Below, one piece after another: positions 48,221 through 61,640 of a stretch of DNA of 64,000 nucleotides (position 1 is the first letter of the stretch; every line of letters begins with the position of its first letter). This DNA comes from Climacium dendroides (lineage: Eukaryota > Streptophyta > Bryopsida > Hypnales > Climaciaceae), in the NCBI GenBank assembly GCA_950106755.1, contig OX467084.1, positions 31,809,213 through 31,873,212 of the forward strand, in the 5' to 3' direction. Position numbers and translations under genes: made by a program. The notes below the pieces were generated by a model. It did no database searches, had not been told where the DNA came from, and worked only from the letters and a program-made list of their open reading frames with translations.

Positions 48221-50132
48221 ATGTTTGCATGATGAGTCATAAGAATGCTTGTTGTACTTTAGATTTTCATTGTAATCATCAAATGAAGTAATTAGATGAT
48301 ATTTTTTCAAAATGATGGATTTTGTAATAAGGATTGTAATACAACATAATTAGATAATAGATGTTGGAAAATGGATTGAGAATACATGAAAATACAAAAT
48401 TAAGAAAAAAAATTCATATTCATTCTAAAAACATTGAAAATTAAAGAAAAAAAATTAAACTACTAATAACTTTACAAGAAATTGAAAAACATTGATCTCA
48501 ATGGTACCCTGGCAAATAATCAATATCCTTTATTTTTATTTTTACTTGAAAATTTTCAAAATTAAGTGCAAGAAATGACATATTTTATATATTTTTCTAC
48601 CTTAATTAATTAATTTTTAGAATATATTTTTTATTACCTAATTTGATACTTAAATAAATAAAAACTTCTAATCTTTTGCAATATTTAGTGGAATGATATA
48701 AAACAAATCTTCACACGTAAATTAGGATGATTAGCATCAATTAAAAAAATCACGCAAAAATTTCAAATTATGAAGTCAATAGAGGCTATTTGAATTTTCA
48801 AAAATCTAAAGTGTACCTTGTTAGATTTTTAGGGATTAATGATGGATTGAGCATTTTGGTCTCCCTAGGACTTTATAAGATTTTGGTGGTATTACACTAA
48901 TGCTACATCATTACAAAATTCAAAACTTGCAGATTGTCAATGAATACCGTGTGGTTATTGTTGATTTACAACTCATTCCATTGTTGCAATGTATACTGTT
49001 ATTGCAAAGAATTGACACTACTTTGTAATCAATATTAACTATGTGACTTCTATATGGTAATCACAAGTGCGCAAAAGACACAAATTATGTACAAAAATAT
49101 ATTATCTTTGTCATGCATTTTATGTGCATTGAAGTACACAAAAAATCCATAACAATAATGTCATTGCTATTTGTACTGCAATAATGTTTATTAGATGATA
49201 TTAATGTTCAAAATATACTGTCAATGTTCAATTGTTGATCACCATTCTAATTAATAGTAATTTTTTCTTAACTAAATTTCTTGCATTTTATTTGTCAACA
49301 TCTGATAAATATATATTCTAATAAATTCTAGTTTACATTTTAATAATTGTACTACATGATTGAACTGAATCTATTATTACTATAAGCTATAAAATTGATT
49401 GAATGATTGAATTGAATCCATGATTATTGTAAGCCATCAAATTTTAGCTTGCACCAAATTCATCAGTACAGTACCAAAAAACTTGATGGCATAGTGAAGG
49501 AATCAATTCAATGGTACTTAATGAGAATAGAGAGTGGAGAGGTCCTTTTTATATTGAAATTCATTCAATGAACACTCAAAGAATATGAGATAACTTGAAG
49601 ATAAGAGTTTGACCGCTCATTGTCAAAATGTAGGAATTGTGTTGAAAGTAGAAATTCAGTCCCCATTAGGCATAATAAAATAATTTTTTTTAAATGTTGA
49701 ATTAAAAAAAATTATTAAATCAAGCTAACTTACATCTCCAAAAATCCGTTTGAGATTTAGAGCTTTCAATCAAAAGATATAGACAACTTTAACACTTCAA
49801 ATTCAAACATCAATGACATGACTAAATTGCATGATATTAATGAATGTCAATATCATGTTGTAACAATATTTTCAAATGAATGAATGTAACATGAAAATAG
49901 TGCCCAACAATAATTGTACAATTATTGTTGGCAATTCGTAATAAGAGGAACCATGTGATATTACTACAATCTTGACACGACAAATATGAGATTAGTCATG
50001 TAGGAGGTTTGAGTAAATTTGAATGAAGGCAAAGGTGAAGCATGGTGTTGATGCTTTGGTTTCTTCACCGTAATTTCTATCATTTTTTATTTTGGACATG
50101 AAATCTAGTGACAAGAGTGTAAATTGTAGCTC
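48221..50132. other. AT-rich intergenic DNA with one palindrome and one LTR-arm relative
   Basis: No gene was found. At 49904-49931 there is a perfect 28-base palindrome centred in TTGTACAA. About 49640-49800 resembles the left arm of the LTR-like repeat at 19.3-19.5 kb (shared ATCTCCAAAAATCCGTTTG), so it is probably a decayed fragment of that family. Confidence 0.5.
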
Positions 50133-51082
50133 TTAACCCCTCACTACTAAAGGGGACCAAAAGTGTCCTTACATAGTTTTCAATCCAATTTAAAGTGTTG
50201 TAACTTTTGCATCCAATGTCCAAATTCAATAAAATATGTTGGAAAATTTATGTTATCTTTTTTAGTTTGCATGGTTAACTTTTCAAATCAATCCAAGATA
50301 TATTGATTTCTTGGAAGCCAATTGAAGTTCACAGGTTCAATTTGAGTTCACCAAACTACATTTGAAGGTTGCAACTTTGGGGGCTTGTATCTCCTTCATT
50401 CAATGTTCTTTTTCAATAAAAAATTTTGGGTTATGTTTCCCTTGAGGTTTAGTTATCGTGGTGAAATTTTCATGTCAATCCAAGTTGTTTTAAATGTTTA
50501 GGAGCAATTCAAAGTTAAAATTTTTGTCATTTTTGGATTTCAGTGAACTTTGGAGGCATGTTTCTTCTTCACATAGTGATTGTTTCTAATAATTTTTTTT
50601 GTAAAAGTTGTGCATACTCGTCTTGTTTATGTGGATTAAATTTCATATCAATCCAAGAAGTTATGAGTGATAGAGAAGCATTTTAGTAGAAAGAAGTTCA
50701 GCCTTAGATGTGTTTTTTGCAACTTTTCTTGCTATTTTTTTGACATTTGAAATCCATATTGCAAACACAATGAGTCAATTCAATGATATTTTCTTTCACA
50801 AATGTGTTGGTAAAGTTTTTTCATTTGAGTAGGTATAGAAATCAAATTTCACCTCCAAATGTGTTGTTAGGAAAATTTCAGCACTTTTTCAACACTAAAA
50901 CATTATAATCTTGCAGTCTATATGCTCAAATGACTACAAATTTGATTCCTGTCATTTGCAACATGTACACTACAAGATTGTACAATTGAGATCTCTTTAA
51001 GTTAGTGACATTTTGGACTACAACAATTCAAAAGCATTGATGTTTTTGAACCTAAATAGGCCTTAGGTGATGAGGGGTTAAC
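50133..51082 (-). mobile_element. Repeat family R1, copy 2 (inverted)
   Basis: The ends read CTTAACCCCTCACTACTAAAGG and, at the right, the complement GTTAACCCCTCATCACC. The body aligns with the complement of 1841-2816 over its whole length (950 versus 976 bp). No protein is encoded. Confidence 0.6.
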
Positions 51083-51790
51083 TATGTAATGTTGGATTGA
51101 TCATTGTGGAAATCATACTTTGGAATATTGTATGAATCATTTGCTTAAAAAAAAATTTTAAGAACACTCATTGAAGGTCAAACTAGTATGCAAGACCTTC
51201 TCTTTTCACACAAAATTCCAAGAATGAACATTTGTACTTTTGTCTTACATGGAAGGATTTTCTATCATCCATTGGACACTTTTAGGCCATGATTGTATTG
51301 TTATATGGTTAATGCTCTCAAATGTAATTGTGTAATTTGGAATACACTCACACAAACACCTAGATATGGTTATGTTCTTTGAAATTATGCTTCTATAATG
51401 TTTTATGGTTCAATGTAGTTGTGGGTAGTAAGATTATAATAGAGTTGGAGGTTTGTTTTCAATAAAACCACGTTATTGATGTATAAAATAATATTGATGC
51501 ATTGATAAATATAAAAATTTGTCCCCTATTTTGTAGATGGCTAATTTTTTAAATTTTATTTACGTTGATTTTGGCACTTTTGATTCTATAAACAAATCCA
51601 AATTTTTCAAATATTATCATTTGTATTAAAACACCGTTTATGATGCTAATGGTCGACATCTTTTTACCAAATACTCAATTTTTATCTGGAAAATGAGAGT
51701 CAACAAATGCTAAAAATAGAAATATTTTGCAAAGTTATTTCCTTAAACAATTTTTTGGAAAAAAATCCCCTTTGGTCTATTTTTAGAAAT
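51083..51790. other. AT-rich intergenic DNA, no gene seen
   Basis: No repeat boundary or coding frame was recognised. GC content rises from about 51.8 kb at the approach to the LCB1 gene. Confidence 0.45.
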
Positions 51791-51801
51791 ATTTTTGGCC
51801 A

Positions 51802-52044
51802 ACCCTAAGTCCCGGGCAATGCCGGTAAAACGAGGTCCGTCCGTTTTCCTTGACCCGTTCACACGGGCACCCTCATAAACCCTTTTCACACCTGCGTCAC
51901 ACCCCTGTTTCAGTTTCCTCACTCTGCAGCTGCGCTGCAACAAGTGAAAACAGAGCCAGACGCTCATGGTGGACAACTAGTTGCAGATTTCGACGACGCC
52001 GCGGAAGCCATCGCCACTCTCCGCCACTCCAGATGTAACCCTAA
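51802..52044 (+). promoter_or_regulatory. Two telo-box motifs upstream of LCB1
   Basis: AACCCTAA occurs at 51802-51809 and 52037-52044, the second 118 bases before the start codon. Telo-boxes (AAACCCTAA) are frequent near plant transcription start sites of housekeeping genes. No TATA box is evident. Function is inferred from motif and position. Confidence 0.35.
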
Positions 52045-52161
52045 TCCGTCTCCGCAAGCCCGTGCACTTCGTAACAGCCGCGATTTGATACCAAAAGGAC
52101 CTACATTTGTATTTGCATTGGCGTTTTTTTGTTTTTTTTTCAACAATCGGTCGCGACAGCG

Positions 52162-55100
52162 ATGGCGATGAGCGTGTTGCTGGAGGTGAAAGACACCGTT
52201 ATGGCGCTTCTTCCCGACGTGCCTCTCACGGACGCCGTCATCTTCGGCGTCCACATCCACGGTACAATGCGCATCCCGTATGAGTTTAGGGTTTCGTTTT
52301 TATAGTTTGTTGCGATCTTGGTTGTTCTTTTGTTTTTTAAGCTCTTTGATTTGGTGGAGAAGGAGGAGAGTGTTGGGGAAGATTATGATGTGGTGAGAGA
52401 GTTTGGAAGCGTGAATTCATGGAATTTGAGGGGAGGAGGAGCTTGTGGAAGGGAACGTGTGGTCATCGTGTTTGGCTGTTTGGTTGTTTGGATGGCAGGG
52501 CATCTATTGCTGGAAACTTTGCTTGTTGTGGTGATTTTTTACCTGCTGCTGCAGCAAAGTTATACGCCGGAGAATCGGACGCTCACTGAGACTGTGAGCT
52601 TTGCTTTTTTCCTACTTGAAAGTTTTTGTGTTGTGTTGTTGTTGACGGGGGTTTGAAAAGTTGGAGAGGTGGTTGGAATTAGGGCTTAGGGGTGGTGGGG
52701 AACGAGTGGTGGGGAATTGGTGACTAACTGGTAGAGGAATTGACAAAGAACAGAAATTTATGTGTAGGTGTCTCATAGAAGGATGCCTGATTGAGATCCT
52801 GTTTTGAAGTGTGTACATTGTGGTAACGACTGAGGTTTAGTACATGATTTAAGTATTTCTATTCGAAATCGTTGTTTAATATATGTGTTTAAGTGTTTAT
52901 CGTTGTTAAATAGTATTTAACAACGATAAAATTAAGTATTTCTAGACGAAATTGTTATGCAGTTGGTGTGCCGTTAATTGAGCTGCTCAACCCTATACCA
53001 TCAATAGAATTTTTTTTGGAATCGATGAAAATAACTTGAAAACACTTAAGAACCTATTTGGAAGATCCGATATTTTTCACAAAAAGTTTCAAAGTTGAAC
53101 CTTCTCTACTGGAAATTATTGAAAAAATCTTGTTGCACTTCTTTGAACACTATAATCTTGGAAACACTCAAGGAAGTAGGCGTTAATAAATGGTGTAGAA
53201 GTAGATGTAGTAGCTGGTACAAGATCTTATAGTTTCAAAAGAAATTACAAATCTGTCCACTCCACCTTTTTTTCAAAGTGTACTGTTTTGTGACAGTTTT
53301 ACTCAAAAACTCCACAATTGCTTTAGGGGTTAACACGTATATGGTTGTGCAGGAAATTGACCAATTGTGTGAAGAATGGACCCCTGAACCCCTGCACCCA
53401 CTGATTACAGATGACATGGAAACGAGCACTCCTGTCCTTGAAAGGTACATGTGCAGACCTTAAGAATTTGCCCATGAAATTTTTTTTCGGTTTCAAGGAG
53501 TTTCATGGAGTAAATTAGCTTGAGATATTTGTCTTGGTGTGCTTTTTTCTACGTAGCCTCAATATGCTTTGAAGCTGGTGGAAACCTGTTTCAAGTGCTT
53601 CAGTTACAATCACCTTTTTTAAGTTTGTTTAGTTTTCCTTCTTTTCGTGTCTGTGAGAACCTTTTCGTTCCTGAAGAATGTTTTTCCCTTCCCTCTTATT
53701 GTAAGCATTAAACTCTCTCATCTTATCTTACAGTGCAGCAGGTCCGCACACAGTAATTGATGGCAAGGATGTCATTAATATGTCTACGGCAGATTATTTG
53801 GGACTGATTGGGAATCCCAAAGTCAAGGTAGTGCACTGCCAATGTCGAAGTTCCATACTGTCCTATGTCAACCTGATGCAGCTTACTCTCAACTGTGGAG
53901 TTGGTCATGGTTCTATTGTTTTTTCTGGATTTTTTATGAGAATTTGTTTTGTTGGCTCTTCTGTGGACATAATTAGCTGGAGGGGAAGCTGTACTGATTT
54001 ATTGAGGTTTTACAGGAAGCTTGCAATGCTGCAGTAGAGAAGTATGGAGTCGGAGCTTGTGGTCCGCGTGGGTTCTACGGCACAATGGGTAAGTAGCAAG
54101 TGCCCTGCCAAGGTGCAATCTGTTTCTGATCCAACAATAGTTGAAATTATCTCATTTTTCCTCTTCAGCAGTACTTTCTTAGGTCTCTCCCATTTCGTGG
54201 TTCTGATAACATGATTTGGTCCTGATTCGTATATGTTGAACTACCCTACTTTTCTGTATACGTGCACAAATTAATCTCACCATGTGTGAAGCTGACAGAT
54301 GTGCACTTAGACTTCGAGAAGAAAATTGCCGATTTCATGGGCACCCAAGATTCAATTCTGTATTCTTATGGCTTGGCGACCACTACAAGTGTGATCCCTG
54401 CATTCTGCAAAGCGGGTGACCTCATTATAGCGTAAGATTAAAATAATCTGCAGAAAATTTTGTTCCTCATGCAACCTGTATGCAGAGGAGAAATTGTACC
54501 TTGATTTCTCAAGTGAAATTTTTTTTAATGTTCTATCCTGCATGTGAAATCGCAGCAGGCACAGATTTTCTTGCTCTATTCTTTTTGGAAACGTGTTTTA
54601 TTTAAGAGCTAGTTCTTCGAATCCCTCGTAATTGTTATTTGCAACTTTCGAACTGTTTTTTTTTGAGTGGTAGTTCCTTTCAATTGCAACATACCCCTGA
54701 GTTCATGCCGTGTGTCTCAGAGATGATGGAGTAAACTGGAGTTTGCAGAATGGGTTGTACTTATCACGAAGTAAACTCAAGTTTTTCAAGCACAATGACA
54801 TGCAAGATCTGAAAGCTCGTTTGGAGGAAGTGAGAAAGGAAGACAAACGTAAAAAGAAGCCCCTGAATAGACGCTTCATTGTCGTTGAAGCTATTTACCA
54901 AGTATGTCTATTTGTTCCGTTCAAACCTTCTATTATATAATATACATTGATGGTTTATACGAAATCTCTACAGGTCGCATCTTTTCCTTGTCACATGTAC
55001 TTGACCATCACTTCAAATACGAGGTTTTTTGTGATCAGAATTCAGGTCAGATGGTGCCTCTGGATGAGTTGGTACGACTGAAAGAGGAATACAAGTTCAG

Positions 55101-56455
55101 AATTCTAGTTGACGAAAGTAATTCCCTTGGTGTGGTGGGACGGACCGGGCGGGGAATCTCCGAACATTACAATATCCCGGTATATTTCTGACTCGACTGG
55201 AATTTTACTTCATATAGAAACACTGCCGTGATAAACTACTGTTTCAATTTTTAGTACGTATTCATGAGTGAAGTGTCATGTAGGTGGAGAAGCTGGACAT
55301 CATCACTGCCGTAATGGGTCATGCTCTGGCATCCGAAGGAGGAATTTGTACTGGCAGTTCAGAGGTTGTCAGTCATCAGGTTTGTGTGACCTTTTGGGAA
55401 AGCAACACTCCTAATTTGCAGCCTCCCCGTCTCTCTAGCCATTGGGAGTTACTTTGCACCAGCAAGAAAATAGAAAGTCATGGATGAAAGTGTGCTGCAT
55501 TAGAATTTGCTATGTTGACGGATAGTCGAAGGTGGTGACATGTTGAAAGTTGAAAGAGTTTCCTTCGGTGTACAGTGAATTCCCTTAGTGATGTAACATC
55601 ATTGGATATGTGTGCGCAGCGTCTTTCGGGATCAGGGTATTGTTTCTCAGCAGCGTTGCCTCCATTCTTAGCCAGTGCTGGAATTGCCGCTGTGGAGATT
55701 TTGGAGGAGAACCCTCAGTTGCTGTCTCGATTGCACCGAAATATTTCCCTTGTGCGGTCAAGTAAGTGAATGAGTTGTATACAATTTCTAATGAGGCATA
55801 TCCTTAGTTTTGCTTTCTTGTGCGGGACAGTTAACAAATTGAAAGCAACGTTTTCTTGCTTGTAGGTGATTATTTCAGCTGCTTCTCAGATGCAAACATT
55901 AATTTGTGTTTAATGCCTCGTTGTGTTGAGCAGAACTTGCAACGATACCTGGTGTTCGAGTTGGAGGTGACAACTTGTCCCCCACTATTTTTTTGCATTT
56001 GCAAAAGTCTACATCCTTTAAAGAAGACTCCTCCATTCTGCAGCAAATTGTCGATCTGGTAAAAAATCTCTGAATTCCTCTCTTGCCTGCGTTCCAGATT
56101 TCCAAGATTTGGACACCTGGGTTCTTGACATACATTCATGTTATCCTATAAGCTTACTGATAGTTACTAAATGTATGCACCAACAATCAGATCTTGTAAA
56201 TGTTCGACTGAGCTACATTTCTAGGAATTTTACCTCTTGTCACATATGTAACGAGATACTGATGTAGAACTTGATCTTGTATTTGAGCAGATGTTGGACG
56301 ACGGTGTCCTTGTGTGCTTAATAAAACGTTCAGCTTTGGACAACTGCAAGTTACCGGCAGCAATCAAAGTTTGCGTCACGGCAGGGCATTCAGAAGGTGA
56401 CCTCATTCTAGTTACCTCAAAATTGAGGGATGTCATAGGTAAAGTTCTCAGCTGA
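52162..56455 (+). CDS. LCB1: Serine palmitoyltransferase long-chain-base subunit 1, 12 exons
   Basis: Exons: 52162-52261, 52499-52593, 53353-53444, 53734-53827, 54016-54088, 54299-54431, 54721-54901, 55039-55179, 55284-55379, 55620-55761, 55934-56058, 56291-56455. GT-AG introns and phases agree; the product is 478 aa (plant LCB1 is about 480). Residues 34-55 form the membrane anchor. The aminotransferase-fold core includes [14 protein letters not shown] (137-150; Cys142 matches the human SPTLC1 cysteine mutated in sensory neuropathy), [12 protein letters not shown] (280-291) and [10 protein letters not shown] (314-323). The PLP-binding lysine of LCB2 is absent there, as expected for the non-catalytic subunit. 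With LCB2 at the endoplasmic reticulum it condenses serine and palmitoyl-CoA, the first step of sphingolipid synthesis. MAM offers a second start at 52168; the first ATG is used. The gene looks intact. Confidence 0.95.
52896..52930 (+). repeat. 35-base perfect hairpin in LCB1 intron 2
   Basis: TTTATCGTTGTTAAAT and ATTTAACAACGATAAA are perfect 16-base complements around a 3-base loop. It is probably a remnant of a small foldback element. Confidence 0.8.
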
Positions 56456-57290
56456 TACGATAGAAATTTTCTTAGTAGAGATGATTGATACTGGTAGATA
56501 ACAAATCTATTGTCTCCTCCAGGGGCATAGTTTATATTTATGACAAAGTGTACATTGATATTCGATGGTAGAAGATATATGACGGGCACACCCAAAGAGC
56601 TCTTTGGTTGCCCGTCATTTCAGTTCACTACTCAGTAACATGCGGGAGCACATGATTTCTACTCTTGACAGAATGTTGACATGTAATGTAGATGTTAAAA
56701 TAGAAATTATTATGGGATTTTTTTCACTTTTGATAACTCAATGACTTCATTGTTTAAGTTAAACTGGATTTGCTGTCCTCATGCTCCAACAGACTTTCAG
56801 TTTGTAATTAGACATGACTAAAGTCTCTCTAGTTAACGTGCAAGTGGCATTCAGGTCGTAAGTTAACTTCTTCAGTAGTTGCTTGTGGGCTTCAAAGTTT
56901 CTGGTCACCTTCGGTACCATTTCGTAGGCAAATCTTCAATCTTCCTTAGCACGCAGAATAGTGAGAAATAACGTGACGTGTAAGCTTGGTATGTCGTTGT
57001 TTTTGGCTTGAAAAATGTTTTCAATTTGATGTTCAACTCAAAATGATTGGTTCCATATTGAGCGTGCCACAGTGCCGTCAAAGTGAAGGCATACAGATCC
57101 AAAATCCAAATTGCGACCCTTACTTTTGGATCCAATTGTACCCTTTGCACCCTAATGAAGTGAAAACTGTAAAAGTTTATAGTTCAGCAATATTGTTTTA
57201 AAAAATGAAAATATTGCTGCCAAGGACTGATTCCTTTGGTTCTGTGTACTGTTTCCTTTTCCTTTTATCAATGGAAATTGTCCATGTGCT
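56456..57290 (+). other. 3' flank of LCB1
   Basis: Presumed 3' UTR and downstream DNA. No polyadenylation signal can be chosen securely, and no further exon matching LCB1 is expected because the C-terminus is complete. Confidence 0.4.
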
Positions 57291-57292
57291 TC

Positions 57293-57392
57293 ATGTGCTC
57301 TAAAACTGTATAGTAGCTAACCCATTTCCAACCATCACCCACATGTGCTCTAAAACTGTATAGTAGCTAACCCATTTCCAATCATCACCCCA
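57293..57392 (+). repeat. 50 bp tandem duplication
   Basis: ATGTGCTCTAAAACTGTATA begins units at 57293 and 57343 with almost no difference over 50 bp, so this is a recent duplication. A complement of its CCCATTTCCAACCA word lies near 57812. Confidence 0.9.
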
Positions 57393-57479
57393 TTTTCAAT
57401 CTACAGGTTGCTTTCTTTCCATGAAGTTGTGCTTTCTTTTTGTGAAGTTGTGGTGGAGTTCGAGGAGCAGTTGTGGTGC

Positions 57480-58045
57480 ATTATGATTGGTTGTAAGGCT
57501 ATCAATATTGCAACCAATCCTTGGTTGATTTTGCAATCACCCTATGATCAAAAATTGAAAGGTCTATATCACCATTACAATCAATATTGCAACCAGACCT
57601 TGGTCAATTTTGCAATCAACCTATGGTCAAAAATGGTCTATATTACCATCATAGGTCAAAGAGAATCTTTCACGAAAAAATTCATAGTAATTATATTTTG
57701 TATAACAAAATTTTGGAAAATATACAATCCTTCCAAATTCTATTTCAGTACATAGAAAAAATTCCACACTCAAAAAACATGTATTCCAAATATGCCTAAT
57801 TGCTTAAGTGGTTGGAAATGGGTCAACTATCTTAAAAGATTGACATTATGATAACTTTCGTGTAGAATTGGGTTCAAAGGAATTATGGTTTAGACACATG
57901 GCAAAAGGTTCATGCTGATTATTTTACAATATGAAGGTACAATATAGTTTTGGATTACCTTTGCAACTATGTAGAGTTGGTCTAGCCACTACCAACCAGA
58001 GATGGGTCCCCCAACTTGTAGGGTACTGCTATTTCTAGTGAAGCA
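57480..58045. repeat. Internally repeated fragment of a CACTA-like family
   Basis: ATCAATATTGCAACCA occurs near 57499 and 57582, each followed by CTTGGT(T/C)(G/A)ATTTTGCAATCA and a GGTCTATAT(C/T)ACCAT segment, so an 80-90 bp unit is duplicated. An inverted relative lies at 43948-44270. The right edge ends ATTTCTAGTG at about 58040. Confidence 0.5.
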
Positions 58046-58195
58046 TAATTTTTTTGTGAACTATGTTTGGGAGGTTTATTTTAATGATATGCATGGTGAG
58101 TCTGCGAGGAACAATTGGTGAATGCCAAGTATTATGGCATATATTACTTTGAAATTTGTATGCATGAGTAGGAAGTTGTTTTCACTATGAGTGAA

Positions 58196-58380
58196 ATTGC
58201 AGGACTCTAGATGTCAAATATTGGTTCGGAATACTTTTTGCCTCCTACAATTCAAAAGAATTTCAATTTTGAAAATGAAATTCCAAAAAGTTTACAATCA
58301 CAATAATCTTTATCTCCCTATACAGGAAAATTTTCCATTGCACTCAACTACTCACCATTTGTTCCATGGTTGCTTAAGTG
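58196..58380 (+). repeat. Dispersed repeat, partner at 42200-42490
   Basis: Collinear but diverged match to the 42.2-42.5 kb segment in the same orientation. The short frames in it are not conserved between the copies. Confidence 0.45.
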
Positions 58381-58847
58381 ATAAAGTATAGGTAGTTTGA
58401 TCTATAGGGAGTTCAAAGATCCATATTAGCATTCAAATGGATAAAAATAATCTCCACTTTGGGACAACAATAAGAAGCTATATGTTTTTCTATGACTACA
58501 TATAATATTTTGGTTTTTGTTTTTTTAAATGAGTTGACGGAAGTACATTTAGAAAAAATTTGGTTTGTGGTTCTATTGTAGAAAGAAATTTGTGAAATTG
58601 ATCTAATTAATCCTTTAACCCCTAAATGCCCAAGGCACCAAATTTTGGTGTTGACAAAACTTTCAAGATAAATAAAACCTAACTAAGCTACTAGTTTTAG
58701 AATTTTGTATTTTAAAAAAATTCTTTTTGGAGTCTAGTTTTAGAATCAAAAATTCAATTTAAAAAAATGAATGATTATGATTTCTCTATTTAAAGTGATC
58801 ATCAATTTAAAAGTCAGAACAAAATGTCGTCCATATTTCCAAGCATA

Positions 58848-59735
58848 GTACTTACAATAGTGACTAGTTAGATTTTGCCTAAATGTAATAGATAGAATGA
58901 ATGTTAGTTCATGCAAACTGTCTAGGTCCTCAATCTACTACGATCTGTTGTAAAGCACTTGCACTAGTGACTAGTTACATTTTGCTTGAATATAGCAAAT
59001 AGACTGGGTGCTAGATTTATACAAATTCTATAGGTCATCAATCTACTACAATCCCTAGAGAAGTACTTACAATAGTGACTAATTAAAATTTCCCTAAATA
59101 TAACAGATAGAATGAGTGCCAGGTTCATGCAAGTTGTCTAGGTCATCATTCTATTATGTGACCATCTACTACAATCCCTTGGAAAGCACTTGCGATAGTG
59201 ACTAGTTAGATTTCGTTTGAATATAGCAAATAGATTAGGTGCCAAATTTATGCATACTGCCTAGGTCATCAATCTACTACCATCCTCTGGAAAATACTTG
59301 TGATAGTGACTAATTAGATTTTGTCTGAATGAGTGAATATAACAGATAGAATGAGTGTCATGTTTATGCAAGTTGTTTAGGTCAACAATCTACTATGATA
59401 TTTAGGAAAGTACTTACGACAATGACTAGTTAGATTTTGCTTGAATAATAACAAATAGAGCGGGTGCAAGGTTCATGCACACTATCTAGGTCATCACTCT
59501 ACTACAATCCCTAGGAAAGTACTTATGACAATGACTAGTTAGATTTTGTTTGAATATAACAAATAGAATGGGTACAAATAGAATTTCATCCAAGCTGTTT
59601 CGGTCATCAATCTACTACAATCCCTAGGAAAGTACTTACGACATTGACTAGTTAGATTTTGCTTGAATAATTACAAATAAGGTTGATGCACATTGTTTAG
59701 GTCATCAATCTACTATAATATCTAGGAAATCACTT
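58848..59735 (+). repeat. Minisatellite, eight units of about 107-123 bp
   Basis: The word TGACTA(G/A)TTA(G/C)ATTT marks units at 58861, 58968, 59076, 59199, 59307, 59423, 59532 and 59645. Each unit continues with AATATA(G/A)CA(A/G)ATAGA, GGTGC or GAGTG, TTCATGCA, (C/T)TAGGTCATCAATCTACTAC and a TAC TTAC-like segment. Units are diverged and show no shared reading frame. Confidence 0.9.
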
Positions 59736-61400
59736 AGTATGAAATAGTTAACTTACTTACAAGAAAAGGATATTTTAAGGGGGATATGGATAATGTTAAT
59801 GTTGTTAAAATATTCTACAAAATTATAATATTTTTAAAAATATTCCAAATATATTCTTTAAGTATCCTCTAAATAAGGCTTTTAGCCTATATTATATTGG
59901 AACTACTTGTTTTTCTAAAAAGTTGATTTTTTACATTTTTTGAACTGTAAAACCCAATCTTTGCTCTCAGATGATTCCTAAGATTTTATGTATAGTATAG
60001 TGAATTCTTAAACACCATAATCAATTTAGGGTCACATCCATTTCATATATTCCATGGTATTTCATGCCAATCCAATTCATTGTGTATCTTTGCAGTGGTA
60101 TTGCTTCAGACTAAAGTTCAAATTAAATTGGAAACATTTGAAAACCTTGAGTTCAATTTGTTTGTGAGCTCTTGGATTTCATCTTTTACATTATTTTGGA
60201 GATGTCAGAAAGTTCATCTATAACTATGATGTACAAATGTAAGCTTTGAATTTGCATAATTGTCCTTGGTGTTGACGTATTCACTTAGTCCTTTGGATCT
60301 AAATTTAGACTTAGGTTTGATGCCATGCCTTTTGAACTTTCACACATCCTTTACTACCCTATAGTCTTCTATACCTTGTAGGCCTACAAAAAAATCCCTT
60401 ACTACTCAATTAATCTTATGTAAGTGTGGTCCTTTCCTTCATTTGAAAAATCTACATAATCCATTTTTGTAGCCCTTATTGATGAAAGTTTTAAGGTTCT
60501 TTTTGCCTTTCCTTCAAAAGATTCTAAATGATTTTTCCTTCATATTAAGCCATCACAAGGAAAAAAAATACCAAACATTCCCATTCCTATGTTCTTTGCA
60601 AATCTCCCTTTAACTATTACACATCTAGACACAAGACAAACAACTACACTAGAGTGATTTTAGATCAACAAATCTAAATTAGAATCCCCATACTCCAAAT
60701 ATAGACTACCATAAATTGATAGACCAAGATTGACACTCCTCTACCTAATAATCCAATTTCCCTTAATAAATAAGGTTCTACACAATCTAAAAAGTAAAAT
60801 GATTTTATAAAATTCTTTTCCCTCTTACAATTAATAATCCATACCTTAATTTGGCTATTTGTTTTGTTTGATTTGTTTTGTTTGTTACATTGAGATCTCC
60901 CAGACAGTGCGTCCCCTACTCACAATCTTGGTACTGTTGAAAAGCCCTCGACAAGGAGGGGTGCACGGGCTTTGTTTTGTGATGTTTGAACCTATGGTGA
61001 GAAAGTTATTGAATTTTGAAGTTTTCATGAACTAAGAAATTAGAAAATTACTTTTATTTTTGTTTTGACTGTGGCAACGGCACAAGATACACTACTACTA
61101 ACTAAATTTAAAAAAATAAAAAAAAATAAAAAAATAAAGTAATAATAATAATAAGAACAATAATAAGAACAATAATAAAAACAATAATAACAACAACAAT
61201 AACAACAATGAAAATAAAATCCCAAGCTTATATTGGCACCTCATTTTTGACATGTATTTCCTACCAAACTTACCTTCAAGACGCCTCTATAATTATTTTA
61301 TTCTACAAAAACATAGGTGGCCTTAAAGGTCAAGCAAGACGACTAGAATACCCGTTTGGCAATTTAAATCTTAGTCCGCTTCCGTTAGTCAAAAAGAATT
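59736..61400. other. AT-rich intergenic DNA with a repeat fragment and simple repeats
   Basis: About 60860-61035 is an inverted copy of the 5.25-5.66 kb repeat without its insertion. 61135-61210 is a degenerate AAT/AAC triplet tract. No gene was found. Confidence 0.5.
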
Positions 61401-61480
61401 CACGAGATCAAGGAGAGAGAGGGAGAGAGAGAACCAGAGTGGCCCCTGCCTAGCTGGAGATTCTCAACACAAGGCAACTG

Positions 61481-61640
61481 CAACGAACGAACGGGACCGA
61501 CGAACGAACAGAAACAAACGAACGGAAACAAACGAACGGAAACAAACGAACGGAAACGAACGAAGACGAACGGACGGGAACGAACGGAGACGGACGGAGA
61601 CGAACGGAGACGAACGGGACCGAGCGAAATCGGACGGGAT
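61481..61640 (+). repeat. Tandem repeat of AACGAACGGA-type units upstream of the PP2C gene
   Basis: A 14-base unit (AAACAAACGAACGG) repeats three to four times, then degrades to 10-12 base GACGGACGGA-type units. On the minus strand it reads as a low-complexity FVSVRL-rich peptide, which explains the long minus-strand frames over this region. Confidence 0.85.
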
